59,537 bases of DNA from Oceanospirillales bacterium (GTDB lineage Bacteria > Pseudomonadota > Gammaproteobacteria > Pseudomonadales > Balneatricaceae): NCBI GenBank assembly GCA_018223185.1, contig JAAEYW010000020.1:1-59537 (forward strand). Reading direction: 5' to 3'. Below are positions 49,456 through 58,275 of this stretch, piece by piece. Numbering within the stretch: position 1 is the stretch's first letter; each line of letters begins with the position of its first letter. The translations under genes were made by a program, and so were the position numbers. The notes beneath the pieces were generated by a model. That model saw nothing but the letters and a program-made list of their open reading frames with translations. It did not search any database and was not told the DNA's origin.

Positions 49456-51222
49456 TTAAAAATGCCAGATCTGCGGAATCAGAAACAGAGACACCACAGC
49501 TACCGTTATACTCAGCGGTATGCCTAAACGGGCATAATCGGTAAAACGATACCCCCCCGGGCCATAAACCATCAAATTAGTCTGATAGCCCAGGGGGGTG
49601 ATAAAGCTCGCCGAAGCCGCAAACATAATGGCGATAATAAACGGCATATAGCTGACACCCAACTGATCTGCTACCGCCATAGCGACCGGAAACATCAGCA
49701 CTGCGGCGGCATTATTGGTGATCAGTTCAGTAAATAAAACCGTTATCAGATAGATCAGAATCAGTGCCTGCCAGGGGGTTATCCCCTCATAAAACAGCAA
49801 CCCGTCTGCAATAATGCGGACATTGCCCGTTTTCACCATTGCCGCCCCCAATGCAAAAGAGGACGCGATCACCATGAGCACAGACAGATCTACGTTTCGA
49901 CGGGCTTTAGACACAGACACACAGCCACTTGCCAGCATAGCACCCGCAGCCATAAAAGAGGCTTCAAGAATTGATAACAAGCCCGTTGCACTGGCCAGCA
50001 CCATCAACATCAGCGTCCCGATAGCCACAGGTGCCCGGGCAAAATCCGGCGGTGTCGATTCATTCAGCGCACTCACCAACAGAAAGTCTCTTCGGGAACG
50101 ATACTGACTGACAAAATCGTCACTGGCTTCCAGTAACAGCGTGTCCCCCATCTGCAGCTGAATATCACCAATCTTGCCGTCCAAACGCTGCCCCTGTCGA
50201 CAAACAGATAAAATGGCCGCCCGAAAACGGCTGCGAAACCGTGACTCGCGCACGGTCTGACCCAGCCCAAAAAATTCAGGACCGATCACCGCCTCAACCA
50301 GGCAGCGCTCCTGCAACGCTATACCCAGGTTTTCAAGGCCATCATGCGAGGGCACAAGCCCCCAGATCCCCCGCAGCTCATGGGCACTTTCAGGCGCACC
50401 GATAAACACCAGCACATCATCCGCCTCAAGTTCAACATCAGGAGATACCGCCGTAATTAACTGCCCCCGCCTTCTGATATCAACGAGATACCCATACGTC
50501 AGATGCCGTAAACCCGCCTGAGCAACGGTTTTTCCGACAATAGGGCCCGCCGGGTTAACAACAAGTTCAACAACATATTCCCGGGCCGATTCAAACTGCT
50601 CAACAACGCCTTTCCGGTCAGGCAGCAAAACGGGGGCTAATAAAACAATCAGCCCTCCCGCTATTATCAAAACAGGAACGCCAACCCATGCCAGATCGAA
50701 CATTCCCAGGGCGACGCCGGTCTCAGCCTGCAGCAGACCGTCAACCACCAGATTGGTGCTCGTACCAATAAGGGTGCAGGTGCCGCCCAGAATCGCGGCA
50801 TAGCTCAGGGGCAAAAGAAGTTTTGAAACGGGGATTCTGATCCTGCGCGCCCAGTCCTGAACAGCCGGAATAAACATTGCGACGACAGCGGTATTGTTCA
50901 TAAAAGCACTGAGCAGCGAGGTTGGTATAACCACCCGCAGCAGTGAGCGCTTTTCACTTTCCGGCAGACCAAGCAACAGCTGCCCTATCCAGCGCACGGC
51001 ACCGGTCTCTTTCAACCCTGCAGCGACAACATAAAAAGCCGCAATGGTAATCACCCCCGGGTTTGAAAAGCCCACCAGCGCCTCTGACGGTGTCAATACG
51101 TTGAAGATAATTAACACGCCCATGGCTGCCATTAACACCATATCTGCCGCGATATGGCTAAAAACCAGCAACAGCAATACTGAAATAAGCGTAAAGAAAG
51201 TAAGTCCCGCTAAAAATTCCAT
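49456..51222 (-). CDS. SLC13/DASS-type permease with two RCK-C domains (putative sulfate transporter)
   Basis: 588-residue membrane protein with an N-terminal half-transporter (ADMVLMAAMGVLIIF, FMNNTAVVAMFIPAV). Two cytoplasmic TrkA-C/RCK-C domains (about 205-375) follow, then a C-terminal half containing LFTELITNNAAAVLMFP. The SNT-like ITNNAAAV and MNNTAVV motifs are the sodium/substrate sites of this family. Position between cysQ and cysD-cysNC suggests sulfate or another sulfur oxyanion as substrate. A truncated second copy follows at 51956-53333. Confidence 0.88.
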   Translation of the reverse strand: MEFLAGLTFFTLISVLLLLVFSHIAADMVLMAAMGVLIIFNVLTPSEALVGFSNPGVITIAAFYVVAAGLKETGAVRWIGQLLLGLPESEKRSLLRVVIPTSLLSAFMNNTAVVAMFIPAVQDWARRIRIPVSKLLLPLSYAAILGGTCTLIGTSTNLVVDGLLQAETGVALGMFDLAWVGVPVLIIAGGLIVLLAPVLLPDRKGVVEQFESAREYVVELVVNPAGPIVGKTVAQAGLRHLTYGYLVDIRRRGQLITAVSPDVELEADDVLVFIGAPESAHELRGIWGLVPSHDGLENLGIALQERCLVEAVIGPEFFGLGQTVRESRFRSRFRAAILSVCRQGQRLDGKIGDIQLQMGDTLLLEASDDFVSQYRSRRDFLLVSALNESTPPDFARAPVAIGTLMLMVLASATGLLSILEASFMAAGAMLASGCVSVSKARRNVDLSVLMVIASSFALGAAMVKTGNVRIIADGLLFYEGITPWQALILIYLITVLFTELITNNAAAVLMFPVAMAVADQLGVSYMPFIIAIMFAASASFITPLGYQTNLMVYGPGGYRFTDYARLGIPLSITVAVVSLFLIPQIWHF

Positions 51223-51269
51223 ATTCCGACTTTCTGAGGCCCTGAGATTCCGCCTGATGAGAAGAGACT

Positions 51270-51350
51270 TTCACAAAAGACAAAATTCAAGACACTATTC
51301 TATTTAAGACACTGTTCTATTTAAGATTCTATTTAAGACACTATATGTTT
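51270..51350. repeat. 12-bp tandem repeats in the divergent permease/HTH promoter region (copy 1)
   Basis: Variants of attctatttaag and acactgttctatttaag repeat between the divergent genes. The second copy of this region (53395-53470) has one more 12-base attctatttaag unit, so the spacing has changed since duplication. Confidence 0.7.
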
Positions 51351-51417
51351 AACAGTAAAGATTTGTCAGCATACCGCTAACTTTGTATGATCACAATTCT
51401 TATACAGGACATTCAGA

Positions 51418-52218
51418 ATGAGCGGTAAGAAACTTTCGTCAACAGAGCTGAATAAGCTTAGGAAAGAAGCGGTACAGCTTCGCCTCAGTGGAGAGACTCT
51501 TGCCGCCATCAGAGAAAAAACCGGCCTGTCCAATCCGACTATTATTTCATCCCATAAACGTTTTATAGCGGGTGGCTGGGAAGCAATAAACACCGGTAAA
51601 AGAGGGCGACCGAAAACCGCCCTGTCAGGCCCCGATTCTCAACACGACTGCCTTGAGCATATGCTGACAGACCTGCCCGCAGAAAACACACTCTGGAGCA
51701 GCCAGAAGGTTCGGGACTGGTTCAGTACACACCACCATGATCTGTCACTCAAAACGATCAACCGTTATCTGAAAAGCTGGGGAATTACCGCCCCTCCTGA
51801 GTCGCACAGCACAGCCACCCCAAAAGAGTGGCTGATGCAGCATCACCCCGGGCTGAATAGCTCGCAGGGTGGCGCTCTCAATGAATTGTCCACCGATGGC
51901 ATGCCTGAAAGAAAGGTACTTAAAGGCGGCATCGCCTCCTTTACCACGCCCGCCGCGCCGAGTGCAAAAGAGGACGCGATCACCATCAGCACAGATAAAT
52001 CGACGTTCCGACGGGCTTTGGATACGGATACACACCGGCTCGCCAGCATAATCCCCGCAGCCATAAAGGAGGCTTCAAGAATTGATAACAAGCCCGTTGC
52101 ACTGACCAGCACCATCAACAGCAGCGTCCCGATAGCCACCGGAGCCCGGGCAAAATCGGGAGGGGTCGATTCATTCAGCGCACTCACCAACAGAAAGTCT
52201 CTTCGGGAGCGATACTGA
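51418..52218 (+). pseudogene. Chimeric HTH ORF, copy 1 (truncated by duplication junction)
   Basis: Residues 1 to about 178 are nearly identical to the ORF at 53541. They form an IS630-like helix-turn-helix region beginning [20 protein letters not shown], with [14 protein letters not shown] as the recognition part. At about 51955 the sequence switches into the antisense strand of the permease gene, and the remaining 88 or so residues are antisense translation, not a domain. The DNA-binding part could still be made. The normal C-terminal part and the link to cysD are lost. Confidence 0.8.
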
Positions 52219-53333
52219 CTGACAAAATCATCACTGGCTTCCAGTAATAGCGTATCGCCCATCTGCAGCTGGATATCACCAATCTTGCCGTCCAGACGCT
52301 GACCCTGCCGACACACAGATAAGATTGCCGCCCGGAAGCGACTGCGAAAGCGGGACTCACGCACGGTCTGACCCAGCCCAAAAAATTCAGGACCGATCAC
52401 CGCCTCAACAAGGCAGCGCTCCTGCAACGCTATACCCAGGTTTTCAAGACCATCATGCGAGGGCACAAGCCCCCAGATCCCCCGAAGCTCATGGGCACTT
52501 TCAGGCGCACCGATAAACACCAGCACATCATCCGCCTCAAGTTCAACATCAGGAGATACCGCCGTAATTAACTGCCCCCGCCTTCTGATATCAACGAGAT
52601 ACCCATACGTCAGATGCCGTAAACCCGCCTGAGCAACGGTTTTTCCGACAATAGGGCCCGCCGGGTTAACAACAAGTTCAACAACATATTCCCGGGCCGA
52701 TTCAAACTGCTCAACAACGCCTTTCCGGTCAGGCAGCAAAACGGGGGCTAATAAAACAATCAGCCCTCCCGCTATTATCAAAACAGGAACGCCAACCCAT
52801 GCCAGATCGAACATTCCCAGGGCGACGCCGGTCTCAGCCTGCAGCAGACCGTCAACCACCAGATTGGTGCTCGTACCAATAAGGGTGCAGGTGCCGCCCA
52901 GAATCGCGGCATAGCTCAGGGGCAAAAGAAGTTTTGAAACGGGGATTCTGATCCTGCGCGCCCAGTCCTGAACAGCCGGAATAAACATTGCGACGACAGC
53001 GGTATTGTTCATAAAAGCACTGAGCAGCGAGGTTGGTATAACCACCCGCAGCAGTGAGCGCTTTTCACTTTCCGGCAGACCAAGCAACAGCTGCCCTATC
53101 CAGCGCACGGCACCGGTCTCTTTCAACCCTGCAGCGACAACATAAAAAGCCGCAATGGTAATCACCCCCGGGTTTGAAAAGCCCACCAGCGCCTCTGACG
53201 GTGTCAATACGTTGAAGATAATTAACACGCCCATGGCTGCCATTAACACCATATCTGCCGCGATATGGCTAAAAACCAGCAACAGCAATACTGAAATAAG
53301 CGTAAAGAAAGTAAGTCCCGCTAAAAATTCCAT
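51843..53333 (-). pseudogene. Second copy of SLC13-type permease, 3'-truncated
   Basis: The 496-residue open frame matches the intact permease (49456-51222) for about 460 residues. It then runs through the duplication junction at about 51955 into antisense of the HTH ORF. It lacks the last 130 or so residues, including the second NNAAAV motif and several membrane helices, so transport is unlikely. Its 5' two thirds are almost identical to copy A. Its 3' part carries many, mostly silent, differences. Confidence 0.85.
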
Positions 53334-53394
53334 ATTCCGACTTTCTGAGGCCCTGAGATTCCGCCTGATGAGAAGAGATCTTCACACAGGACAA

Positions 53395-53470
53395 AATTCA
53401 AGACGCTGTTCTATTTAAGATACTGTTCTATTTAAGATTCTATTTAAGATTCTATTTAAGACACTATATG
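53395..53470. repeat. 12-bp tandem repeats in the divergent promoter region (copy 2)
   Basis: Counterpart of 51270-51350 with one extra attctatttaag unit. It lies between the truncated permease copy and the HTH-cysD open frame, where both promoters must be. Confidence 0.7.
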
Positions 53471-53540
53471 TTTAACAGTAAACATTTGTCAGCATACCGC
53501 CAACTTTGTATGATCACAATTCTTATACAGGACATTCAGA

Positions 53541-54398
53541 ATGAGCGGTAAGAAACTTTCGTCAACAGAGCTGAATAAGCTTAGGAAAGAAGCGGTACAG
53601 CTTCGCCTCAGTGGAGAGACTCTTGCCGCCATCAGAGAAAAAACCGGCCTGTCCAATCCGACTATTATTTCATCCCATAAACGTTTTATAGCGGGTGGCT
53701 GGGAAGCAATAAACACCGGTAAAAGAGGGCGACCGAAAACCGCCCTGTCAGGCCCCGATTCTCAACACGACTGCCTTGAGCATATGCTGACAGACCTGCC
53801 CGCAGAAAACACACTCTGGAGCAGCCAGAAGGTTCGGGACTGGTTCAGTACACACCACCATGATCTGTCACTCAAAACGATCAACCGCTATCTGAAAAGC
53901 TGGGGAATTACCGCCCCTGAATCGCACAGCACAGCCACTCCCAAAGAGTGGCTGATGCAGCATCACCCCGGGCTGAATAGCGTACAGGGTGGCGCTCTCA
54001 ACGGATTGTCCACCGATGACATGCCTGCAAGGAAGGTACTTAAAGGCGGCATCGCCTCCTTTACCACGCCCGCCGGGCAGACAGACCCGAGAGTCCGTGG
54101 CCATTTCATCTATGCACAGGACTTCAGAGGCAAACTCTACTGGCTTGCAACCGCCGAAAAGCCCGACAGCAAGCTCATTATTCGTTTTCTGGCACTGCTC
54201 AGTCACCAGTTTAAATCGGAAATGATACTGTCCTTCCATTGTGTACCGCTGGAACGATACACCGATATTCAGCAATGGCTGGCCCGCCAGTCACAATTAA
54301 CCCTGTTAACGTATTCAGCATCAATACAGAGCACCCGGCCCGTTATCACTCCGGCACACGGTGAAAAAGAATTAACTCAGTCATATGTGAGGACCACG
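53541..54398 (+). CDS. IS630-like helix-turn-helix ORF, in frame with cysD
   Basis: 286 codons open without a stop into cysD. Residues about 5-60 form an HTH ([19 protein letters not shown]) and residues 65-130 a winged-HTH region ([28 protein letters not shown]), as at the N-terminus of IS630-type transposases. The rest ([33 protein letters not shown]) resembles a degenerate transposase core without a clear DDE triad. It could be a domesticated regulator of the sulfur genes, a fused domain on CysD or a decaying transposase. Just before cysD a run of five A lies in GTGAAAAAG, and loss of one A would create a TAA stop at once. The ORF is divergent from the truncated permease. Confidence 0.65.
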
Positions 54399-55298
54399 AT
54401 GGCATTAACACACCTACAGAGACTGGAAGCAGAAAGCATTCAAATAATGCGCGAAGTCGTTTCCAAAGCCGATAACCCGGTCATGCTATATTCCATCGGC
54501 AAAGACAGCGCCGTTATGCTGCATCTGGCGATGAAAGCATTTCACCCGTCAAAGCCGCCATTTCCTCTGTTACATGTTGATACCGGCTGGAAATTCCGTG
54601 ATATGTATAGCTTCCGCGACGAGCTGGTGAAAAAGCTCGGTGTCGAACTGATCACCTACATGAATCCGGAAGGGCTTGAGAAGGATATCAACCCGTTCAC
54701 GCATGGCTCTGCCCTGCATACCGACATCATGAAAACCGAGGGTCTCAAGCAGGCCCTGAATAAGTTTAAATTCGATGTTGCCTTTGGTGGTGCGCGTCGC
54801 GACGAAGAAAAGTCCCGCGCCAAAGAACGTATTTTTTCGTTCCGTACTGCCGACCATCGTTGGGACCCCAAAAATCAGCGGCCTGAGCTGTGGAAAAACT
54901 ACAATGCCAACAAACGCCCGGGCGAGTCGATCCGGGTGTTCCCGTTGTCAAACTGGACCGAACTGGATATCTGGCAGTATATCTATCTTGAACAGATTCC
55001 GATTGTACCGCTCTATCTCTCTGCCGAACGCCCGGTTGTAGAGCGCGATGGCACGCTGATCATGGTTGATGATGAGCGTATGCCGCTGAAGCCGGGTGAA
55101 GTCCCCATGATGAAGAAAGTGCGTTTCAGAACACTCGGATGTTACCCGCTGACCGGTGCCGTTGAATCTGAAGCAGACACGCTGCCAGCCATCATTCAGG
55201 AGATGCTGCTGACCAAAACATCAGAACGTCAGGGCCGGATGATCGACCATGATTCCGCCGCATCAATGGAGAAGAAAAAGCAGGAGGGCTATTTCTAA
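54399..55298 (+). CDS. cysD: Sulfate adenylyltransferase subunit 2
   Basis: Makes adenosine 5'-phosphosulfate together with CysN. The 299-residue core has the PP-loop [13 protein letters not shown] and then [32 protein letters not shown] and [16 protein letters not shown] follow, ending KKKQEGYF. I place the start at the ATG at 54399, which matches the E. coli start region and has a GAGG-like sequence upstream. The frame is nevertheless open for 286 more codons upstream, so a 585-residue fusion is possible. The stop overlaps the cysNC ATG by one base. Confidence 0.95.
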   Translation: MALTHLQRLEAESIQIMREVVSKADNPVMLYSIGKDSAVMLHLAMKAFHPSKPPFPLLHVDTGWKFRDMYSFRDELVKKLGVELITYMNPEGLEKDINPFTHGSALHTDIMKTEGLKQALNKFKFDVAFGGARRDEEKSRAKERIFSFRTADHRWDPKNQRPELWKNYNANKRPGESIRVFPLSNWTELDIWQYIYLEQIPIVPLYLSAERPVVERDGTLIMVDDERMPLKPGEVPMMKKVRFRTLGCYPLTGAVESEADTLPAIIQEMLLTKTSERQGRMIDHDSAASMEKKKQEGYF

Positions 55299-57199
55299 TG
55301 GCACATTCATCCGAGATGATATCTGAAGATATCGTGCAATATCTGAAAGACCACGAACAAAAAAGCCTGCTGCGTTTTATCACCTGCGGCAGTGTCGATG
55401 ATGGTAAAAGTACCCTCATCGGACGTCTGCTGTACGAATCAAAACTGCTGTTCGAAGACCAGCTTGCGGCGGTTGAAGCCGAGTCGAAAAAATTCGGCAC
55501 CCAGGGCGATAATATCGACTTTGCCCTGCTGGTTGATGGCCTGGCGGCTGAGCGGGAACAGGGCATCACCATTGATGTTGCCTACCGTTTTTTCTCCACC
55601 GATAAACGTAAGTTTATCGTTGCCGACACTCCCGGGCATGAACAATACACCCGCAATATGGTCACCGGGGCATCTACGGCTGACGTAGCAATTCTGATGG
55701 TGGATGCCCGCCGCGGCATCCTGACCCAGACCCGCCGTCACAGCTACCTGACATCCCTGATCGGCATTCCGCATATCGTCGTCGCAATCAATAAGATGGA
55801 CCTGGTGGACTACGCCGAGAAAACCTACACCCGGATTAAAGAGGACTATATCGAATTTGCCCGGCAGATCGGTATTGAGCAGATCACCTTTATCCCGATG
55901 TCTGCACTGGCCGGCGACAACATCACCGAACCCAGCAACAACATGCCCTGGTATCACGGCACCACTCTGATGGGCTATCTGGAAACGGTGCAGGTCGATG
56001 ATGAACTGATGCAGAAACAGCCGTTCCGTATGGCCGTTCAATGGGTCAACCGGCCCAACCTGGATTTCCGTGGTTTCTCGGGGCAACTGGCCAGCGGTGT
56101 TATCCGGCCGGGCGACCGCATCCGGGCACTTCCTTCAGGCAAAGAGAGCACCATTGCCACCATCTCAACCTATGATGGCAACCTTCCACAGGCCGTTGCG
56201 GGTCAGTCCGTCACGCTGACACTGAATGACGAGATTGATATCTCCCGCGGTGACATGCTCACCTCTGCGGCAGAGCCCGCATCCATCGGTAAACAGTTTG
56301 AAACGACTATTATCTGGATGCATGAAGAACCGCTGATGCCGGGTCGCACCTATCTGATGCAGATCGGCAGCAAAACCGTCACCGCATCGATCACCGATAT
56401 CAAGCACCAGGTGAACGTCAATACGATGGAACACCTGGCCGCTAAAAAACTGGAACTAAACGGTATCGGCGAATGCAATATCAGCCTTGATCAGGATATT
56501 GCCTTCGATCCTTATAAAACCAACCGTGATACCGGCAGTTTCATCCTCATCGACCGGATGACCAACAACACGGTGGGCGCAGGCCTGATAAACTTTGCTC
56601 TTCGCAGAAGCACCAACATCACCGTGCAGCACACCGAAGTGAACAAAGCGGTGCGCTCATCGCTGAAGACCCAGAAGCCTTGTATTATCTGGCTAACCGG
56701 CTTGTCGGGTTCGGGTAAATCAACTATCGCCGACCTGGTCGAACAGAAACTGCTGGCATCCGGACACCACACCTACCTGCTGGATGGCGACAACGTCCGT
56801 CACGGTCTGAATAAAGACCTCGGCTTCACCGACCAGGACCGGGTGGAAAACATCCGCCGTATCGCCGAAGTATCCAAACTGATGGTAGATGCAGGCCTGA
56901 TCGTTATCACCTCGTTCATCTCACCTTTTAAAGCAGAACGGCAGATGGCACGGGACATGGTTGAAGAGGGCGAATTCATCGAGATTTTCGTCAACACCCC
57001 GCTCGACGTTGCCGAAGACCGCGATGTAAAAGGCCTGTATAAAAAAGCACGCCGTGGCGAGCTGAAAAACTTCACCGGCATCGACTCACCTTACGAAGCC
57101 CCCGAAGCCCCGGAACTCGACCTGAAAACGGTAGAGATGACAGCGGAAGAAGCGGCTGACAAGGTTATTGAACTGCTTAAAAGCAAAGGGATGATATAG
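55298..57199 (+). CDS. cysNC: Bifunctional sulfate adenylyltransferase subunit 1/adenylylsulfate kinase
   Basis: 633-residue fusion. Residues 1 to about 445 are CysN, an EF-Tu-like GTPase with G1 GSVDDGKSTLIGRL, G3 DTPGHEQY and G4 NKMDLVD. Residues about 455-633 are APS kinase (CysC) with P-loop GLSGSGKST, the DGDNVRHGLN loop and FISPFKAER. Together with CysD it yields APS and then PAPS. The CysN-CysC fusion is common in proteobacteria. Last gene of the sulfate-activation operon. Confidence 0.96.
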   Translation: MAHSSEMISEDIVQYLKDHEQKSLLRFITCGSVDDGKSTLIGRLLYESKLLFEDQLAAVEAESKKFGTQGDNIDFALLVDGLAAEREQGITIDVAYRFFSTDKRKFIVADTPGHEQYTRNMVTGASTADVAILMVDARRGILTQTRRHSYLTSLIGIPHIVVAINKMDLVDYAEKTYTRIKEDYIEFARQIGIEQITFIPMSALAGDNITEPSNNMPWYHGTTLMGYLETVQVDDELMQKQPFRMAVQWVNRPNLDFRGFSGQLASGVIRPGDRIRALPSGKESTIATISTYDGNLPQAVAGQSVTLTLNDEIDISRGDMLTSAAEPASIGKQFETTIIWMHEEPLMPGRTYLMQIGSKTVTASITDIKHQVNVNTMEHLAAKKLELNGIGECNISLDQDIAFDPYKTNRDTGSFILIDRMTNNTVGAGLINFALRRSTNITVQHTEVNKAVRSSLKTQKPCIIWLTGLSGSGKSTIADLVEQKLLASGHHTYLLDGDNVRHGLNKDLGFTDQDRVENIRRIAEVSKLMVDAGLIVITSFISPFKAERQMARDMVEEGEFIEIFVNTPLDVAEDRDVKGLYKKARRGELKNFTGIDSPYEAPEAPELDLKTVEMTAEEAADKVIELLKSKGMI

Positions 57200-57397
57200 G
57201 GCTGAGAGCCGGGGTACGATCGTTTCACTCGTCCGATCACTGCGTTTGTCCGAAGTCCGAAAAACGGACAAGCGCAGCATCAGACAACGGACTTCGGCTT
57301 TTCAGGCTTATCGCCCCGGGTACCCAGAGGGCATGCTAACGGGGCACCCACAAGGCCGGCTCGTCCTGACCCGGACAAGCACTACAGACACCGGCTT
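57200..57397. repeat. Hairpin of the cggacaagcgcag family plus REP fragment
   Basis: ctgcgtttgtccg and cggacaagcgcag (57240-57277) can pair over 13 bases, and acttcggctttt follows. It could end cysNC transcription. A REP-like atcgccccgggtaccc element and another cccggacaagc copy (about 57371) follow. Confidence 0.7.
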
Positions 57398-57751
57398 TTA
57401 ACACTCCAACTTCGAATCCTGGCTTTTAATCAATCCTGTAAGCATTTTCTGGATATCGACGAGCTCATCGCACCAGTGATTACCCGCTTCAGAAGAAACA
57501 TAACCTATTCGCTGACCGATATAGACCTGGGTTTTAAGTTCTCCAGCAGAGCCCCGGGCGTAGAGATAAAACTTCCTCTTATCCCTAATCGAACCCCGCT
57601 CAAATCCCTCAGCTATATTACTGGGAATAGACAAACTACTCCGTGTAATCTGATCCTTGAAACCATAGTCACGACAATCAGCCATTGATTTATAGACTTC
57701 ACAACTCAAGCGACAAGAACGTTTCCATACGTCAAGATTTTCAAACCCCAT
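57398..57751 (-). CDS. Four-helix-bundle protein (S23/IVP family)
   Basis: 117-residue protein with the 23S-intervening-sequence-protein pattern. It has FENLDVWKRSCRLSCEVY, then GFKDQITRSSLSIPSNIAEGFER and KFYLYARGSAGELKTQVYI. Members form pentameric helical bundles. Many are encoded in rRNA insertions or in repeat-rich regions, and their function is unknown. The ATG at 57751 has GGAGG upstream, and four further codons upstream are in frame. It is surrounded by REP clusters. Confidence 0.88.
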   Translation of the reverse strand: MGFENLDVWKRSCRLSCEVYKSMADCRDYGFKDQITRSSLSIPSNIAEGFERGSIRDKRKFYLYARGSAGELKTQVYIGQRIGYVSSEAGNHWCDELVDIQKMLTGLIKSQDSKLEC

Positions 57752-57774
57752 AACAACCTCCATGTTTTAAATGC

Positions 57775-58103
57775 AGATGTCCGAACGCAGCCTTCGGCGC
57801 TTTTCCGCTTTTCGAATCCAGTCTCTTCCTGACCTCGAACAAGCGCAGCGCTCGGACTACAGACTTCAGCTTTGCAACCTTATCACCCCGGGTACCCAGA
57901 GGGCATGCTAACGGGGCCCCCACAAGGCTGAATGTATTGTGGGAGCGGCATCTTGCCGCGATAAAACCATCAGCAAGCACTAGGTAAATCTATCGCCCCG
58001 GGGCGTGCCTCCCACAAGACCTGCTCTTCCTGACCCGGACAAGCGCCGCGCTCGGGCTACAGACCTGGGCTTTTCAGCCTTATCGCCCCGGGACGGGGCT
58101 CCT
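57775..58103. repeat. REP cluster left of the IS110 element
   Basis: Contains two cgaacaagcgcagcgctcg-type elements (about 57838 and 58040), several REP hairpins and a 56-base block (57942-57997) found again without visible change at 59482-59537. It ends in the REP hairpin atcgccccgggacggggctcct, which is interrupted by the IS. Confidence 0.85.
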
Positions 58104-58144
58104 TGTATATTTAACCTTAACGATTATTTATCTTTAATAGTCGT

Positions 58145-58275
58145 TTCTGGGGAAGCCGCTCGCTCCTTGAAGCAGGTTTATACTGACTTCGTTTGTAGAG
58201 GGGCTCCCCACCTCATTGCTTAGTTCGAAGAGTATCATGAAGCTAGTACCAGACTTCGCATCACAAGGTTGAGCC
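58145..58275 (+). ncRNA. Predicted IS110 bridge RNA (boundaries approximate)
   Basis: Two guide-bearing loops in order. First loop, closed by cttcg/cgaag (58187-58191 with 58226-58230), contains ggggctcc (58200-58207). This equals the REP sequence left of the insertion through the C of the CT core. Second: agagtatc (58229-58236) equals the element's right end through the core C (59338-59345). Then comes an internal hairpin (gaag...cttc) and acaagg (58263-58268), the reverse complement of ccttgt at the left junction. A 5' stem-loop near 58149-58170 precedes them. The arrangement copies known IS621 bridge RNA. The right-target guide is weak (ttag at 58220-58223). Confidence 0.7.

Noticed and set aside
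49814-50107. 97-codon plus-strand open frame inside the permease gene
   Set aside because: It is antisense to the permease. The same antisense sequence appears in the chimeric HTH ORF only because of the duplication junction.
53541-54398. An intact IS630 insertion sequence
   Set aside because: No clear DDE triad, no terminal inverted repeats or TA duplication seen, and the frame is fused to cysD. I call it IS630-like or domesticated instead.
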